In this document: piece by piece, positions 18,489 to 26,379 of the stretch
Layout of the letters: each line of letters starts with the position of its first letter
How positions within the stretch are numbered: position 1 is the stretch's first letter
Source of the DNA: Deltaproteobacteria bacterium
GTDB lineage: Bacteria; Desulfobacterota; Binatia; Binatales; Binataceae
Assembly: GCA_021786815.1 (NCBI GenBank)
Contig: JAJYMR010000201.1
Span: 1 to 26,379 of the forward strand
Direction of reading: 5' to 3'
Length of the DNA: 26,379 nt
Program-made: the position numbers and the translations under genes
Notes under the pieces: model-generated
Told to the model about the DNA's origin: nothing
The model's input: the letters and a program-made list of their open reading frames with translations, nothing else
Database searches by the model: none

Positions 18489-18724
18489 AGGAATCCCTCG
18501 CGCGCGTCTGAAGTCCCAGCGGCTCTCGCCAGGGTCGCTATGCGTTCGATTGCGCGAATCGTGCCGGCGCGAGACGTTCGGCGAATCGCTGGCGTAGCGC
18601 GACCAGCCTCAACTAGTATGATCGGCGGGAGCCTCCGCCCGGTTCTGCCGCGCCAAAATCACATGTTCGCCGCCGCAGACCCATCGCAAGCTCGATAACT
18701 GCACGGGCGGAGGAAAGTTGAGCT

Positions 18725-20020
18725 ATGAGATTCCACTGGTTCGCTGAGGTCACATATCCGCACCTTCCCGACGACTTCCGGGAGCGGTACCGCTCCGCCT
18801 GGGTAACGCCGCCGGCCCATCTGATCGACCCCGTCAAGGCGGGTGAGATGTACCGGATGTTCATCCGGCTGATGCAGCTCGCGGACCAGGTGGGTTTCGA
18901 CGGCCTGACCGTCAACGAGCATCATCAGACGCCCCTGGCGGTGACGCCGTCGCCGAACCTGCTTGCGGCAAGCCTCGCCAGCGGGACCAAAAACGCCGCG
19001 ATTACGATCGTCGGCAACTCGCTTGCGCTTTACAATCCGCCGACGCGTGTCGCCGAGGAGTATGCCTATCTTGATTGCGTGTCCGGAGGCCGGCTCGCCG
19101 CGGGCTTCGTTCTCGGCACCCCGATGGACTCGGTGTTCGCTTATGGAATGACGCCGATCGAGATGCGCGAGCGGTTCGACGAAGCGCGCCGCCTCATCCT
19201 GCGCGCGTGGTCGGAACCGGAGCCGTTCGCCTTCAACGGCAAATACACCAAGCTTCGTTACGTGAATATCTGGCCGCGCCCGATCCAGAAGCGGCTTCCG
19301 ATCTGGGTGCCCGGCGGAGGCGGCAGCATCGAGACCTGGGATTTGGTCATCAAGGAAGACTATTGCTACGGCCACCTGTCATTCTCGGGCCTGTATTCGT
19401 CAAAGCCGCTGGTGGACGCGTTCTGGGAATACGTTGACAAGCAGAACGGGACGATGAACCCGCATCGCATGGCCTTCACGCAGGTGGTGTGCGTGGCCAA
19501 CACCGACGCGGAGGCCGAGAAGCTTTATTACGAGGCCGTCCGCTATTTTCATCGCAACCAGGCCCCCGCGCCCGGCTTCCTCAATCCGCCGGGCTACACG
19601 ACGATCCGCTCGATCAAGTCGCAGGGCGAGCAACTGAAGATCGGCCAGAGCAAGCTCACGCCCGAGGACCGTATCCGCGCGAGCAAGGGCGAGATGAGCT
19701 TCTGGGAGTATGACGAGAAGGGCTACATCATCGCCGGCACGCCCAAGCGCGTCCAGCAGCGCCTGCGCGAACTCATCACCGATCTCCGGATCGGGCAACT
19801 GATTGCCACTCCGCACATGGGCAATCTGCCGGAAGAAGTGGGAGCGGAGAACACCCGGCTCTTCGGAATCGAGGTGGCTCCGTATCTCCGCGACCTGTGG
19901 GCGGATCAGCCGGACTATTGGACGCCTGAGACAAGCCAGAAGCTGGTCGCCGCGAATGCGCCGGCCGCGGTTCGCGGCGCGCGCGCCGCGTCACCCCGCG
20001 ACGCCCATCCCGCGAAGTAG
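18725..20020 (+). CDS. LLM-class (luciferase-like) flavin-dependent oxidoreductase
   Basis: A 431-residue TIM-barrel enzyme of the bacterial luciferase superfamily, which oxidises substrates with FMNH2 or with F420. Supporting motifs are the early barrel MRFHWFAEVTYPHLP, VGFDGLTVNEHHQ (56-68), SGGRLAAGFVLGTP and IWPRPIQKRLPIWVPGGGG. A cofactor cannot be assigned from sequence. The start ATG has GGAGGAAAG upstream. The C-terminal tail of about 30 residues is Ala/Pro-rich and probably disordered. It is 236 bases after leuD on the same strand, so cotranscription is uncertain. It converges with the transglutaminase gene, and a long hairpin lies between them. Confidence 0.88.
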   Translation: MRFHWFAEVTYPHLPDDFRERYRSAWVTPPAHLIDPVKAGEMYRMFIRLMQLADQVGFDGLTVNEHHQTPLAVTPSPNLLAASLASGTKNAAITIVGNSLALYNPPTRVAEEYAYLDCVSGGRLAAGFVLGTPMDSVFAYGMTPIEMRERFDEARRLILRAWSEPEPFAFNGKYTKLRYVNIWPRPIQKRLPIWVPGGGGSIETWDLVIKEDYCYGHLSFSGLYSSKPLVDAFWEYVDKQNGTMNPHRMAFTQVVCVANTDAEAEKLYYEAVRYFHRNQAPAPGFLNPPGYTTIRSIKSQGEQLKIGQSKLTPEDRIRASKGEMSFWEYDEKGYIIAGTPKRVQQRLRELITDLRIGQLIATPHMGNLPEEVGAENTRLFGIEVAPYLRDLWADQPDYWTPETSQKLVAANAPAAVRGARAASPRDAHPAK

Positions 20021-20041
20021 AAAATAGCATCGCACCGCCAG

Positions 20042-20078
20042 AGTGATTTGCGCCGCGGCGCGCGCGGCGCAAATCACT
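20042..20078. terminator. 15-bp perfect inverted repeat between convergent genes, probable two-way terminator
   Basis: AGTGATTTGCGCCGC (20042-20056) and its exact reverse complement (20064-20078) flank GGCGCGC. The right arm ends on the stop codon of the transglutaminase-like gene (20077-20079), and the repeat lies 21 bases after the luciferase-like gene. No T-run follows on either side, so it may stop transcription without one or protect both messages from 3-prime decay. Confidence 0.65.
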
Positions 20079-20979
20079 ACTGTTGAGTTGCGCCGGGATC
20101 CTGAGGGTCGGCGTCGAAATCGCCTGATTCGCCGACATCAAGCATCACGCCCATCGTGTAATTGGTGCCCGGGCTGCGATAGACGCCGCGCAGCGGCGGG
20201 ACATCGCCGTAGTCGCGGCCAACGGCGAGGCGCAGATGATGGTCGGTGGTAAGGCATCCGTGCGTGGGATCGAAGCCGGTCCATCCAGCCTCGGGCAGCA
20301 GCGCTTCGATCCATGCGTGACTCGCCTGCGCTCCAAGCGGGCGGGTGCGGCCGCGCGGCGCGAGATAGCCCGAAACGTAACGCGCCGGGACTCCGGCCAA
20401 CCGCAGAATTCCGAGCGTCAGATGCGCGAAGTCCTGGCATACGCCGGCGCCGGTGGACAGGATATCGTTCACGTCCGAGTGGACGTTCGTGGTTCCCGGC
20501 TCGTACGAAAATTGATCGCGGACCCATGCCACCACTCGCCGCGTATATTCCGCGACCGGCTCTTCCATGCGCGGATGCACCATCCAGAACAGCTTCTTGA
20601 GCGGATCGCTGAAGGGAACGTAGCGGCTCGCACTCAGGAAGTCGTATTCCTCCTGCGCGCGCATGCTGTCGCCCTGCAGGAACTCGCCGAACGGATGCGT
20701 CAATCCCTCGAGCGTGGGCGGCTCGGTGCGCTCGACCAGTGAGTAGGCCGAGACCTCGAGTTCGCGATGCGCCTCGTGCACCGACACGGCATGAACGTGG
20801 TTTCCGAACGCGTCCTTGTATTCGATGATCGCCGCTGGCGGCGTGACCTCGAGTTGGAAAGCGAGCGTGTGCTGATGCGGGCTTTCGCGCGGTTTAAGCC
20901 GGAGCTCGTTGTGAGATTCGTAGGCCGGTTCCTGGTAGGAGAACCTGGTCACGTGTCGAACGCGAAAGCGCATAATCAC
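20077..20979 (-). CDS. Transglutaminase-like cysteine protease-fold protein
   Basis: A 300-residue protein with the bacterial transglutaminase N-terminal beta domain (about 1-85: RFRVRHVTRFSYQEPAYES) and a transglutaminase core. The catalytic triad is Cys181 (GAGVCQDFAHL), His221 (SHAWIEALLP) and Asp237 (GFDPTHG). Bacterial members act as peptidases or amide-bond exchange enzymes; the substrate is unknown. The start is GTG at 20979, overlapping the stop of the alpha-E gene in GTGA; an ATG two codons later is an alternative. It is third in the ATP-grasp, alpha-E, transglutaminase cassette, where such a protein is expected to cut or modify a peptide made by the ATP-grasp partner. Confidence 0.92.
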   Translation of the reverse strand: MIMRFRVRHVTRFSYQEPAYESHNELRLKPRESPHQHTLAFQLEVTPPAAIIEYKDAFGNHVHAVSVHEAHRELEVSAYSLVERTEPPTLEGLTHPFGEFLQGDSMRAQEEYDFLSASRYVPFSDPLKKLFWMVHPRMEEPVAEYTRRVVAWVRDQFSYEPGTTNVHSDVNDILSTGAGVCQDFAHLTLGILRLAGVPARYVSGYLAPRGRTRPLGAQASHAWIEALLPEAGWTGFDPTHGCLTTDHHLRLAVGRDYGDVPPLRGVYRSPGTNYTMGVMLDVGESGDFDADPQDPGATQQ

Positions 20980-21914
20980 TCAAAGCGCAGATATCGCGCG
21001 AACATCTCGTCGCTGATTCTCGCGCAGTCCTCCTGCACTCCCAACAGGTATTCGTGCAGCCCGCCGCCGAGCACCGCGCTCGCCGAACCGGAGCGAAGGC
21101 GCGACGCCAGCATCCGCGCGCCCGGCACGCTCTCGCCTTCGCCGCCACCGGCTGCGATGCGCTCGAGTGCGGCTTCGAGCCGGTCGATACAGAAGCGCGC
21201 GGCGCGTGGAAACGTTTCGTCGAACAGAAGAAACTCGACCACTTTATCGATCCTGATCGCGTTGCCGTAGGTGCCGATATACGCTTCCAGCGCCGAGGCG
21301 CTCCGTAAAACCGCGGCCCACTGCGAGAGATCGAGCGGGGAGCCCACGTCATTCGGACGCGGCAGCAGGAAGTGGTATTTGACGTCGAGAAGGCGGCTCA
21401 CGTTCTCGGCCGCCTCCAGCGTCCTGCCGACGGTGAGGAAGTCATAGCCGAGCTCGCGCGGCATCGTGTTTCGCACCACGCCCGCGATGCGGTAGAAGCG
21501 CTCGCGAAGCTCGAAGAAGAATTCGTACACGCCGTATTCGTGAAACGTCGCGGCGCTCCATCGCTGCGCGTCCAGGTAAAGCGTATTCACCTCGAACCAC
21601 ATCTCGGATGAGATATGGTTGCGCAGCGCGCGGCAGTTTTCGCGGGCAAGACCGATGCAGCTTCGTATGGACGACGGGTTCTTCTCATCGATAGTGAAGA
21701 ATTCGAGCACCGATTGCTCGTCCGCGGCGGGGTAACGCGCGCTGAATTCGGCGCGCTCGCCGGTGATGGCCAGCAGCGGGAGCCATCCGTCGCTCGACGC
21801 GGCGGGGCTCTCGACCAGCAGGTGATAATTGACGTCGGCCAGCCGTGCGCGCCATTCGGCGCGCTCCAGGTTGCGCGCCGTCCAGAAGAGATGGCTTGCG
21901 ACTCGTCTCAGCAC
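20976..21914 (-). CDS. Alpha-E domain protein (DUF403)
   Basis: A 312-residue, almost entirely helical protein. It begins MLRRVASHLFWTARNLERAEWRARLADVNYHLL, split here for length at residue 20, with SHLFW and NLERAE as the family signature. Repeated conserved blocks include RTLEAAENVSRLLDVKY and a C-terminal GGLHEYLLGVQ. No enzymatic motif is visible and the biochemical role of the family is unknown. It overlaps the ATP-grasp gene by seven bases upstream and the transglutaminase gene by four downstream, so all three are translationally coupled and probably form one functional unit. Confidence 0.92.
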   Translation of the reverse strand: MLRRVASHLFWTARNLERAEWRARLADVNYHLLVESPAASSDGWLPLLAITGERAEFSARYPAADEQSVLEFFTIDEKNPSSIRSCIGLARENCRALRNHISSEMWFEVNTLYLDAQRWSAATFHEYGVYEFFFELRERFYRIAGVVRNTMPRELGYDFLTVGRTLEAAENVSRLLDVKYHFLLPRPNDVGSPLDLSQWAAVLRSASALEAYIGTYGNAIRIDKVVEFLLFDETFPRAARFCIDRLEAALERIAAGGGEGESVPGARMLASRLRSGSASAVLGGGLHEYLLGVQEDCARISDEMFARYLRFE

Positions 21915-23464
21915 GGCCCGTCGAGCACCCAGGTGTCCTTGCTGCCGCCGCCCTGGGACGAGTTCACGATGAGCGAGCCCTCGCGCAGCGCGACTCGGGT
22001 CAGCCCTCCGGCAAGCACGCGCGGCCGTGCGCCCGTCAACACGAAGGGGCGGAGATCGACATGGCGCGGCACCGGCGTCGGCGCGCCTTTCTCATCCGTT
22101 ATCAAGGTCGGATGCGTCGACAGTTTGACCATCGGTTGCGCCACAAAGCCGCTCGGATTGCTTTCAATCCTTTCGCGCGCTTCGGCAAGCTCGCGATCGC
22201 TCGCTCGGGGTCCGATAACAACGCCGTATCCACCCGACGCGCCGGTGGGCTTGACGACGTATCGGTCGAGATCGCGCAAAATCTTTGAGCGCACCTCGGG
22301 GTCGCGCAGCAGAAAGGTCTCAACGATGGGCAGGATCGGCTGTTCGCCGAGGTAATAGCAAATCATCTGGGGCGTATAGGCGAACACCGCCTTGTCGTCG
22401 GCGATCCCGGTCCCGATTCCGTTTGCCACCGCGACCGAATCGGCGTGCATCGCGGCCGTGAGCCCGGGCACCCCGAGCAGCGAGTCCGGCCTGAACACCA
22501 CCGGATCGAGAAAGTCGTCGTCGATTCGCCGATAGAGCACATGGACCTGCTTCAGCTTGTGAACCGTCTTCATGTAGAGCTTGTGGTCGATGCACACCAG
22601 GTCGCGGCCTTCGACCAGCTCGACGCCCATGCGCTGGGAAAGAAATACGTGCTCGAAGAATGCCGAGTTGTAGGGCCCCGGTGTCAGCAACGCTATTGTC
22701 GGACGCTCGACACCCTCGGGCGCAAGCTCGGTCAGGCTCTCGAGAAGGTCGGCCGGGTAGTGCTCGACGCTTCGCACCCGGCATTCGCGCAAAAGCTCGG
22801 GCATCAGCCGCGTCAGCATCAGCCGATTTTCAATCACGTAGGAAACGCCCGAGGGCGTGCGCACGTTGTCCTCGAGCACGCGGAAGCGCCCGTCGGCGCC
22901 GCGCACCAGGTCGATTCCCGCCACCGTGATGAACACGCCGTGGGGCGGCCTGAGGCCGATTGCGCCGCGCCGATATTGCGGCGATCCCAGGATAAGGTCG
23001 CGCGGAACGACGCAATCCTTCAGGATGTGGCCCTCGCCGTACACGTCGGCGACGAAAGCGTTGAGCGCCTTGACCCGCTGAATCAACCCGGCTTCGAGCG
23101 TCTGCCACGTGGCGGCATCGATGATTCGCGGAATCACGTCGAACGGGAAAATCCGTTCGGTACCGGCGCGTTCGCCGTACACGTTAAAGGTAACCCCGGT
23201 CCTGAGCAGCATCCGCTCGGCCATCGCCTGCAGAACGGCGAGGTCGGGACTGCTGCGAATTGCCTGCGCAATCGGTTCGCATCCGGGTCGCGCACGTCCG
23301 TCCTCGAGGAACATCTCGTCGAACAAGCCCGCGAGCGGACGATATGCCGCGGAAAACGGCACCGCGCTGCTCATTGGGAGTGCATCGCCCGGCATCTCGG
23401 ACCCGAGGCCGCTTAATCTTTCGCCGTGGCTCAAGCGCAGCATCATGCAATGAGCAAGCTGCAT
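21908..23464 (-). CDS. Circularly permuted type 2 ATP-grasp protein
   Basis: A protein of up to 518 residues of the COG2308 family, proposed amide ligases. Conserved blocks run in order: FDVIPRIIDAATWQTLEAGL, VKALNAFVADVYGEGHILKD, FRVLEDNVRTPSGVSYVIEN, RRIDDDFLDP, KPTGASGGYGVVIGPRA and VNSSQGGGSKDTWV. The start is uncertain: ATG 23464 gives the longest protein, while ATG 23395 or ATG 23374 leaves the length before FDEMF more usual for the family; none has a convincing ribosome site. It is first in the cassette with alpha-E and transglutaminase-like proteins. Comparative work has suggested that such cassettes build or attach short peptides. No peptidase, GNAT or proteasome-like gene lies beside it here. 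Confidence 0.92.
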   Translation of the reverse strand: MQLAHCMMLRLSHGERLSGLGSEMPGDALPMSSAVPFSAAYRPLAGLFDEMFLEDGRARPGCEPIAQAIRSSPDLAVLQAMAERMLLRTGVTFNVYGERAGTERIFPFDVIPRIIDAATWQTLEAGLIQRVKALNAFVADVYGEGHILKDCVVPRDLILGSPQYRRGAIGLRPPHGVFITVAGIDLVRGADGRFRVLEDNVRTPSGVSYVIENRLMLTRLMPELLRECRVRSVEHYPADLLESLTELAPEGVERPTIALLTPGPYNSAFFEHVFLSQRMGVELVEGRDLVCIDHKLYMKTVHKLKQVHVLYRRIDDDFLDPVVFRPDSLLGVPGLTAAMHADSVAVANGIGTGIADDKAVFAYTPQMICYYLGEQPILPIVETFLLRDPEVRSKILRDLDRYVVKPTGASGGYGVVIGPRASDRELAEARERIESNPSGFVAQPMVKLSTHPTLITDEKGAPTPVPRHVDLRPFVLTGARPRVLAGGLTRVALREGSLIVNSSQGGGSKDTWVLDGPC

Positions 23465-23641
23465 ACCGCCTGACGCCGGTTATGCGGCAGAAAAGGACTG
23501 CGCTTTTGCGGACCGTTTTCCGTTGGCGATGAGGGAGATTTCCCGCCAGAGTGCGACGGTGTCGGGGACAATCCCAACGAGCGCCGCATCCGCAGTTTCT
23601 GTTTGCGGGTTGTCCGGTTGCGAAGACTCCGAGGACCGAAG

Positions 23642-24742
23642 TCAGGAGCGTTGGCTTCGCCCGTAGTGGAACAGGCGCAGTCCGATAGCGAAACAGACGA
23701 TTCCGTAGCCGGTCAGGATCGCCAGTGCGCGCCAGATTTCCAGCACGCTCTTGTTGCGCAGGATCACGTCCTGGATGGCACGCATAGACCAACTGGTCAT
23801 CGCGCCCCAGCCAATCATCTGCATCCATCTCGGCTGGTCATAGAAAGGCCACCACAGGCCGCCGACCGCGGCCAGGATGAAAACCACGCTCATGCCGGCC
23901 GGGATGATCTGCTCGCGCGTGTGCGCAATCGCGGCAACGATTATCGAAAACGCGCCCATCGAGAACACGATCGCGACCGACACGAGCAACAAGGCCAGCG
24001 GCGATTCGCCGAGCGTCAGGCCGAACACGAAATGGCCGAACACCAGTAGCAGCAACAATTGGCCGACACCCAGGACCACGCGTGCCAGCAGCTTGCCGCC
24101 GATTATCGAAGCCCGTGACGCGGGCGCAACCGCAAGCCTGCTGCTCGTGCCCCACACTTCTTCCTCGCGCAAACCGATGGACACGCTGAAGACGAGCGTG
24201 AACAGAACGAACATCAGGCTGAAACCGGGGATGTGCTGTTCCAGCGACGAAAACAACAGCCGCGTGCCGGTCAGGCTTTTTTCCTTTATCGTGATCAAGT
24301 CCTCGTGAAACGGGTCCGCCAGCGACGCGGTCTCGCGATCGGCGAGCAGCAGAATGACTTTGATAGCGGCGAGGTCCTTCCATCGCGCCGGATCGGTGAG
24401 CAGCTCGATTGTCGAGGGCTTTTCGCCCAGGTACCGCTTGCTCATCCCGCGCGGCAGGACAATGGCCGCCGCGGCCTTGTCCTCCACGGCAACCCATTGC
24501 TCTGCGGTTGCACGGTCCACCAGGCGGACATCCAGGTGGTCGCGGAAGACTTTGATCAGCGCCGAGGCGACCGGTCCGCGGTCTTCATTCACCACGGCGA
24601 AGACGATGTTCTTCGACTTTTCCGCCTGCGTTTCCGCGACCACCATGATGACCACGATCGGGACCAGCAGGATGAAAAGCAGCGCCGAACGATCGCGCGC
24701 GATGAGGCGCAGGTCCTTCATCATAACGACAAGCGTCTTCAT
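23642..24742 (-). CDS. ABC-2 type transporter permease
   Basis: A 366-residue membrane subunit. One N-terminal helix (about 21-38, ALLFILLVPIVVIMVV) is followed by an extracytoplasmic domain of about 135 residues. Five more helices follow: around GFSLMFVLFTLVFSVSIGL, a segment at about 215-240, one at 248-270, one at 282-299, and IWRALAILTGYGIVCFAIGL near the C terminus. This is the YhhJ/DrrB-like layout of exporters. Its ATG overlaps the stop of the MlaC-like gene (ATGA, 24739-24742). It presumably pairs as a homodimer with the ATPase two genes upstream. Substrate unknown; lipid or drug export is typical of the family. Confidence 0.9.
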   Translation of the reverse strand: MKTLVVMMKDLRLIARDRSALLFILLVPIVVIMVVAETQAEKSKNIVFAVVNEDRGPVASALIKVFRDHLDVRLVDRATAEQWVAVEDKAAAAIVLPRGMSKRYLGEKPSTIELLTDPARWKDLAAIKVILLLADRETASLADPFHEDLITIKEKSLTGTRLLFSSLEQHIPGFSLMFVLFTLVFSVSIGLREEEVWGTSSRLAVAPASRASIIGGKLLARVVLGVGQLLLLLVFGHFVFGLTLGESPLALLLVSVAIVFSMGAFSIIVAAIAHTREQIIPAGMSVVFILAAVGGLWWPFYDQPRWMQMIGWGAMTSWSMRAIQDVILRNKSVLEIWRALAILTGYGIVCFAIGLRLFHYGRSQRS

Positions 24743-25326
24743 TTCGTGGTTTCCACGTGGCTGCCGTATTTCCTTCGCATCACGGCCAGCACGTCATCAA
24801 CCGAGGAGTGGGTGAGCAGGCGGTTGAGTTGCGTGGCGTAATTCGCGGTCAGATTGACTTTCTCAACCGTGATGCTGGTGACCATCCAGCGCTCGCCTTC
24901 GTGCCGAAGCTGATAGACGACGGAGAATTCGTCGCCGGGCGTGATAATCCGGGTATCGACCCGCGCAACACCGTCCGAACGCGTCTCGCCGACGTAGGAG
25001 AATTTCGGATTTTCGAAGAGCATCAGCTTCTGCACGTAGGTTCTTTCCATCATCACGTGAAACAGTGCGAGAAACTCCTTGCGCTGCGAGGGATTCAAAC
25101 TGGGCCAGTGAGCGCCGAGCGCCTGCCGCGCCATCGCGTCGGTATCAAGGAAATTGTTGAACAGTGCCGACAACTCGGCGAGCTTCTGATTGTGCGTCGC
25201 GCCGCTCGACATGATCGCGGTGGCCCGCTCTAGCGTCGCTCGCGTATACTCCATCGGGGTGGCGGCCCATGCGGATGAGGCCGGCAGCAGGAGACACGCG
25301 ACCAGGATGAGCGCGAGCCGGCGCAT
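24739..25326 (-). CDS. MlaC/Ttg2D-family periplasmic lipid-binding protein
   Basis: A 195-residue exported protein. A signal peptide of about 21 residues (MRRLALILVACLLLPASSAWA) ends in an Ala-x-Ala cleavage site. The mature part has the family pattern: an N-terminal helical segment, NNFLDTDAMARQALGAHW, LNPSQRKEFLALFHVMMERTY, then a beta sheet with RVDTRI and WMVTSITVEKVNLTANYATQ. MlaC proteins carry phospholipid between membranes, and relatives include hopanoid-linked HpnM. Its start overlaps the ATPase stop in TGATG and its stop overlaps the permease start, so the three genes are made together. MlaD, MlaE and MlaF of the usual pathway are absent here. Confidence 0.9.
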   Translation of the reverse strand: MRRLALILVACLLLPASSAWAATPMEYTRATLERATAIMSSGATHNQKLAELSALFNNFLDTDAMARQALGAHWPSLNPSQRKEFLALFHVMMERTYVQKLMLFENPKFSYVGETRSDGVARVDTRIITPGDEFSVVYQLRHEGERWMVTSITVEKVNLTANYATQLNRLLTHSSVDDVLAVMRRKYGSHVETTK

Positions 25327-26333
25327 CAGTGGTTCAGCTCCGCGCCGGTCAGCGAACGGAACAGGCTGTCAAGCCCAACGGGCTCGATCTTCAGGTGCAC
25401 GCGTTGTCCGGAGCGCGCGATGATTTCCTCGAGCGGTTCCAGAAGGCCGGCCGCGCTTCTGACCAGCAGCCGCGTTACGAGATCGGACTTTTCGACCGCG
25501 CGGACGCCGTTGAAACCCAATTCGGCCGCGAGATCGATTTCGGGCGGAAGTCCGCGCACCTCGATGACTTCAGCGTACTCCATGTTCGCGAGCAGTTCGT
25601 CCAGGGTGCCGGCCGCGATAAGCTTTCCTTCATTCATTATCCCGATCCGGTCGCACAGTCGCTCCGCCTCTTCCATGTAGTGGGTGGTGTACAGAATTGC
25701 GGCGCCGGCGTCTCTCAGCCCGCGAACGATCTCGAAGATGTGCTCGCGGGCATTCGGGTCAACGCCGATGGTGGCTTCGTCCAGCAAAATCAGCCTGGGC
25801 TGATGCACCAGCGCGATTGCGAGGTTCAGCCGCCGTTTCATCCCGCCGGACAATATCTCGGCGGCCTTGTCGCGCTCGTGCTGCAGTCCCACGAACTTGA
25901 GCGACTCATCGACGCGGCTTTCGAGCGTGCGCCCCGTGAGGCCGTACATGCGTCCGAAAAAGCGGATGTTCTCGTCCGCGGTGAGCATCGGGTAGATCGC
26001 AAGCCCCTGCGGTACGACCCCGATCATGCGGCGCACGAATTGAGGTTCGTTGCATACGCTGCGGCCGAACAGCGTCGCGTCACCGGCGGTCGGGCGTATC
26101 TCCGTCGCAAGCATCGCTAGCGTGGTGGTCTTTCCCGCGCCGTTGGGGCCCAGCAGCCCGAAAATCTCGCGCTCGCGGACCTCGAAATCCACGCCCGCCA
26201 CGGCCTCCGTCGTGCCGTAGAGCTTGCGCAGCCCTTGGACGACTAATGCCGCCGGCTTTGCAACTTCGGCCGAGCCGCCTTGCGGCGTTGACAACTCCGC
26301 GCCCTCAATACGAGGATTTGCATTGATCCGCAT
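25326..26333 (-). CDS. ABC-2 type transporter ATP-binding protein
   Basis: A 335-residue CcmA/DrrA-like ATPase. Walker A is GPNGAGKTT (62-70), the signature is LSGGMKRR (161-168), Walker B is LILLDEATIGVDP (181-193), and the H-loop His is 218 (YTTHYMEEA). The usual LDEPT reads LDEAT, a mild change that leaves the catalytic Glu186 intact. A DUF4162-like C-terminal domain (about 245-330) follows. About 28 residues before the fold look disordered. The start ATG is 46 bases from the window edge; earlier in-frame starts outside the window cannot be excluded. First gene of an operon with the MlaC-like protein and the permease. Confidence 0.93.
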   Translation of the reverse strand: MRINANPRIEGAELSTPQGGSAEVAKPAALVVQGLRKLYGTTEAVAGVDFEVREREIFGLLGPNGAGKTTTLAMLATEIRPTAGDATLFGRSVCNEPQFVRRMIGVVPQGLAIYPMLTADENIRFFGRMYGLTGRTLESRVDESLKFVGLQHERDKAAEILSGGMKRRLNLAIALVHQPRLILLDEATIGVDPNAREHIFEIVRGLRDAGAAILYTTHYMEEAERLCDRIGIMNEGKLIAAGTLDELLANMEYAEVIEVRGLPPEIDLAAELGFNGVRAVEKSDLVTRLLVRSAAGLLEPLEEIIARSGQRVHLKIEPVGLDSLFRSLTGAELNH

Positions 26334-26354
26334 GAGATTAATGGCGGACCGGAC

Positions 26355-26373
26355 TCACACTAACCGCGTGTGA
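26355..26373. promoter_or_regulatory. Inverted repeat upstream of the ABC/MlaC operon
   Basis: TCACAC (26355-26360) and GTGTGA (26368-26373) are perfect six-base arms around TAACCGC. It lies 22 to 40 bases before the ATPase start, where a repressor or activator site would act. The window ends six bases later, so promoter elements cannot be judged. Confidence 0.35.
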
Positions 26374-26379
26374 TAGTTG

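Noticed and set aside
18617..18622. TATGAT as a -10 box for the luciferase-like gene
   Set aside because: No acceptable -35 element or extended -10 accompanies it at the right distance.

Overview
This window is GC-rich, densely coded chromosomal DNA from a Gram-negative-type bacterium. It has a MlaC-family periplasmic protein, an MscS channel with an export signal, a long-form LeuC, and the SRP RNA-dnaX-ybaB-recR block. Gene content and codon use resemble deltaproteobacterial or Binatota-like soil and groundwater lineages, but the sequence alone does not fix the taxon. I see no tRNA, rRNA, insertion sequence, integrase, phage gene or CRISPR array. Most of the window is core metabolism and housekeeping. 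It opens exactly on a BamHI recognition sequence, which may be a cloning boundary or chance. No stretch of more than about 300 bases lacks a gene.

Layout. (1) 53-2876, mostly plus strand: a COG0720/PTPS-family enzyme with altered catalytic residues, a sigma-54 activator without a receiver domain, a single-domain response regulator directly after it, and a small DUF4870-type membrane protein. (2) 2890-5091, minus: a large MscS-type mechanosensitive channel. (3) 5295-8893: a sulfur assimilation block. Siroheme sulfite reductase, APS reductase (cysH) and an unknown protein run on the minus strand, divergent from an Rrf2-family regulator. The spacer carries a near-perfect 20-bp palindrome lying over the -35 box of the reductase promoter. 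(4) 9053-10128: a GFA-family zinc protein and an Fe-type superoxide dismutase converge on a two-way terminator. (5) 10373-13448, minus: SRP RNA, dnaX, ybaB and recR, an arrangement also known in Bacillus. (6) 13581-16341: a HugZ-like split-barrel protein, divergent from aguB-aguA, which convert agmatine to putrescine.

(7) 16468-20020, plus: an overlapping leuC-leuD pair with unusual substrate-site residues and no leuA or leuB nearby, then a luciferase-like flavin oxidoreductase. (8) 20077-23464, minus: circularly permuted ATP-grasp, alpha-E and transglutaminase-like genes, translationally coupled. This is a recurrent but functionally unresolved peptide/amide-modification cassette. (9) 23642-26333, minus: an ABC-2 exporter ATPase, a MlaC-like periplasmic protein and an ABC-2 permease with overlapping start and stop codons, an odd mixture of two transporter types.

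The best leads for new biology are the ABC-2/MlaC hybrid operon, the divergent LeuCD pair, the ATP-grasp cassette without an adjacent peptidase, the unknown gene coupled to cysH, the altered PTPS-family enzyme, and the Rrf2 operator architecture. Many long antisense reading frames are GC-driven mirror images and were discarded.
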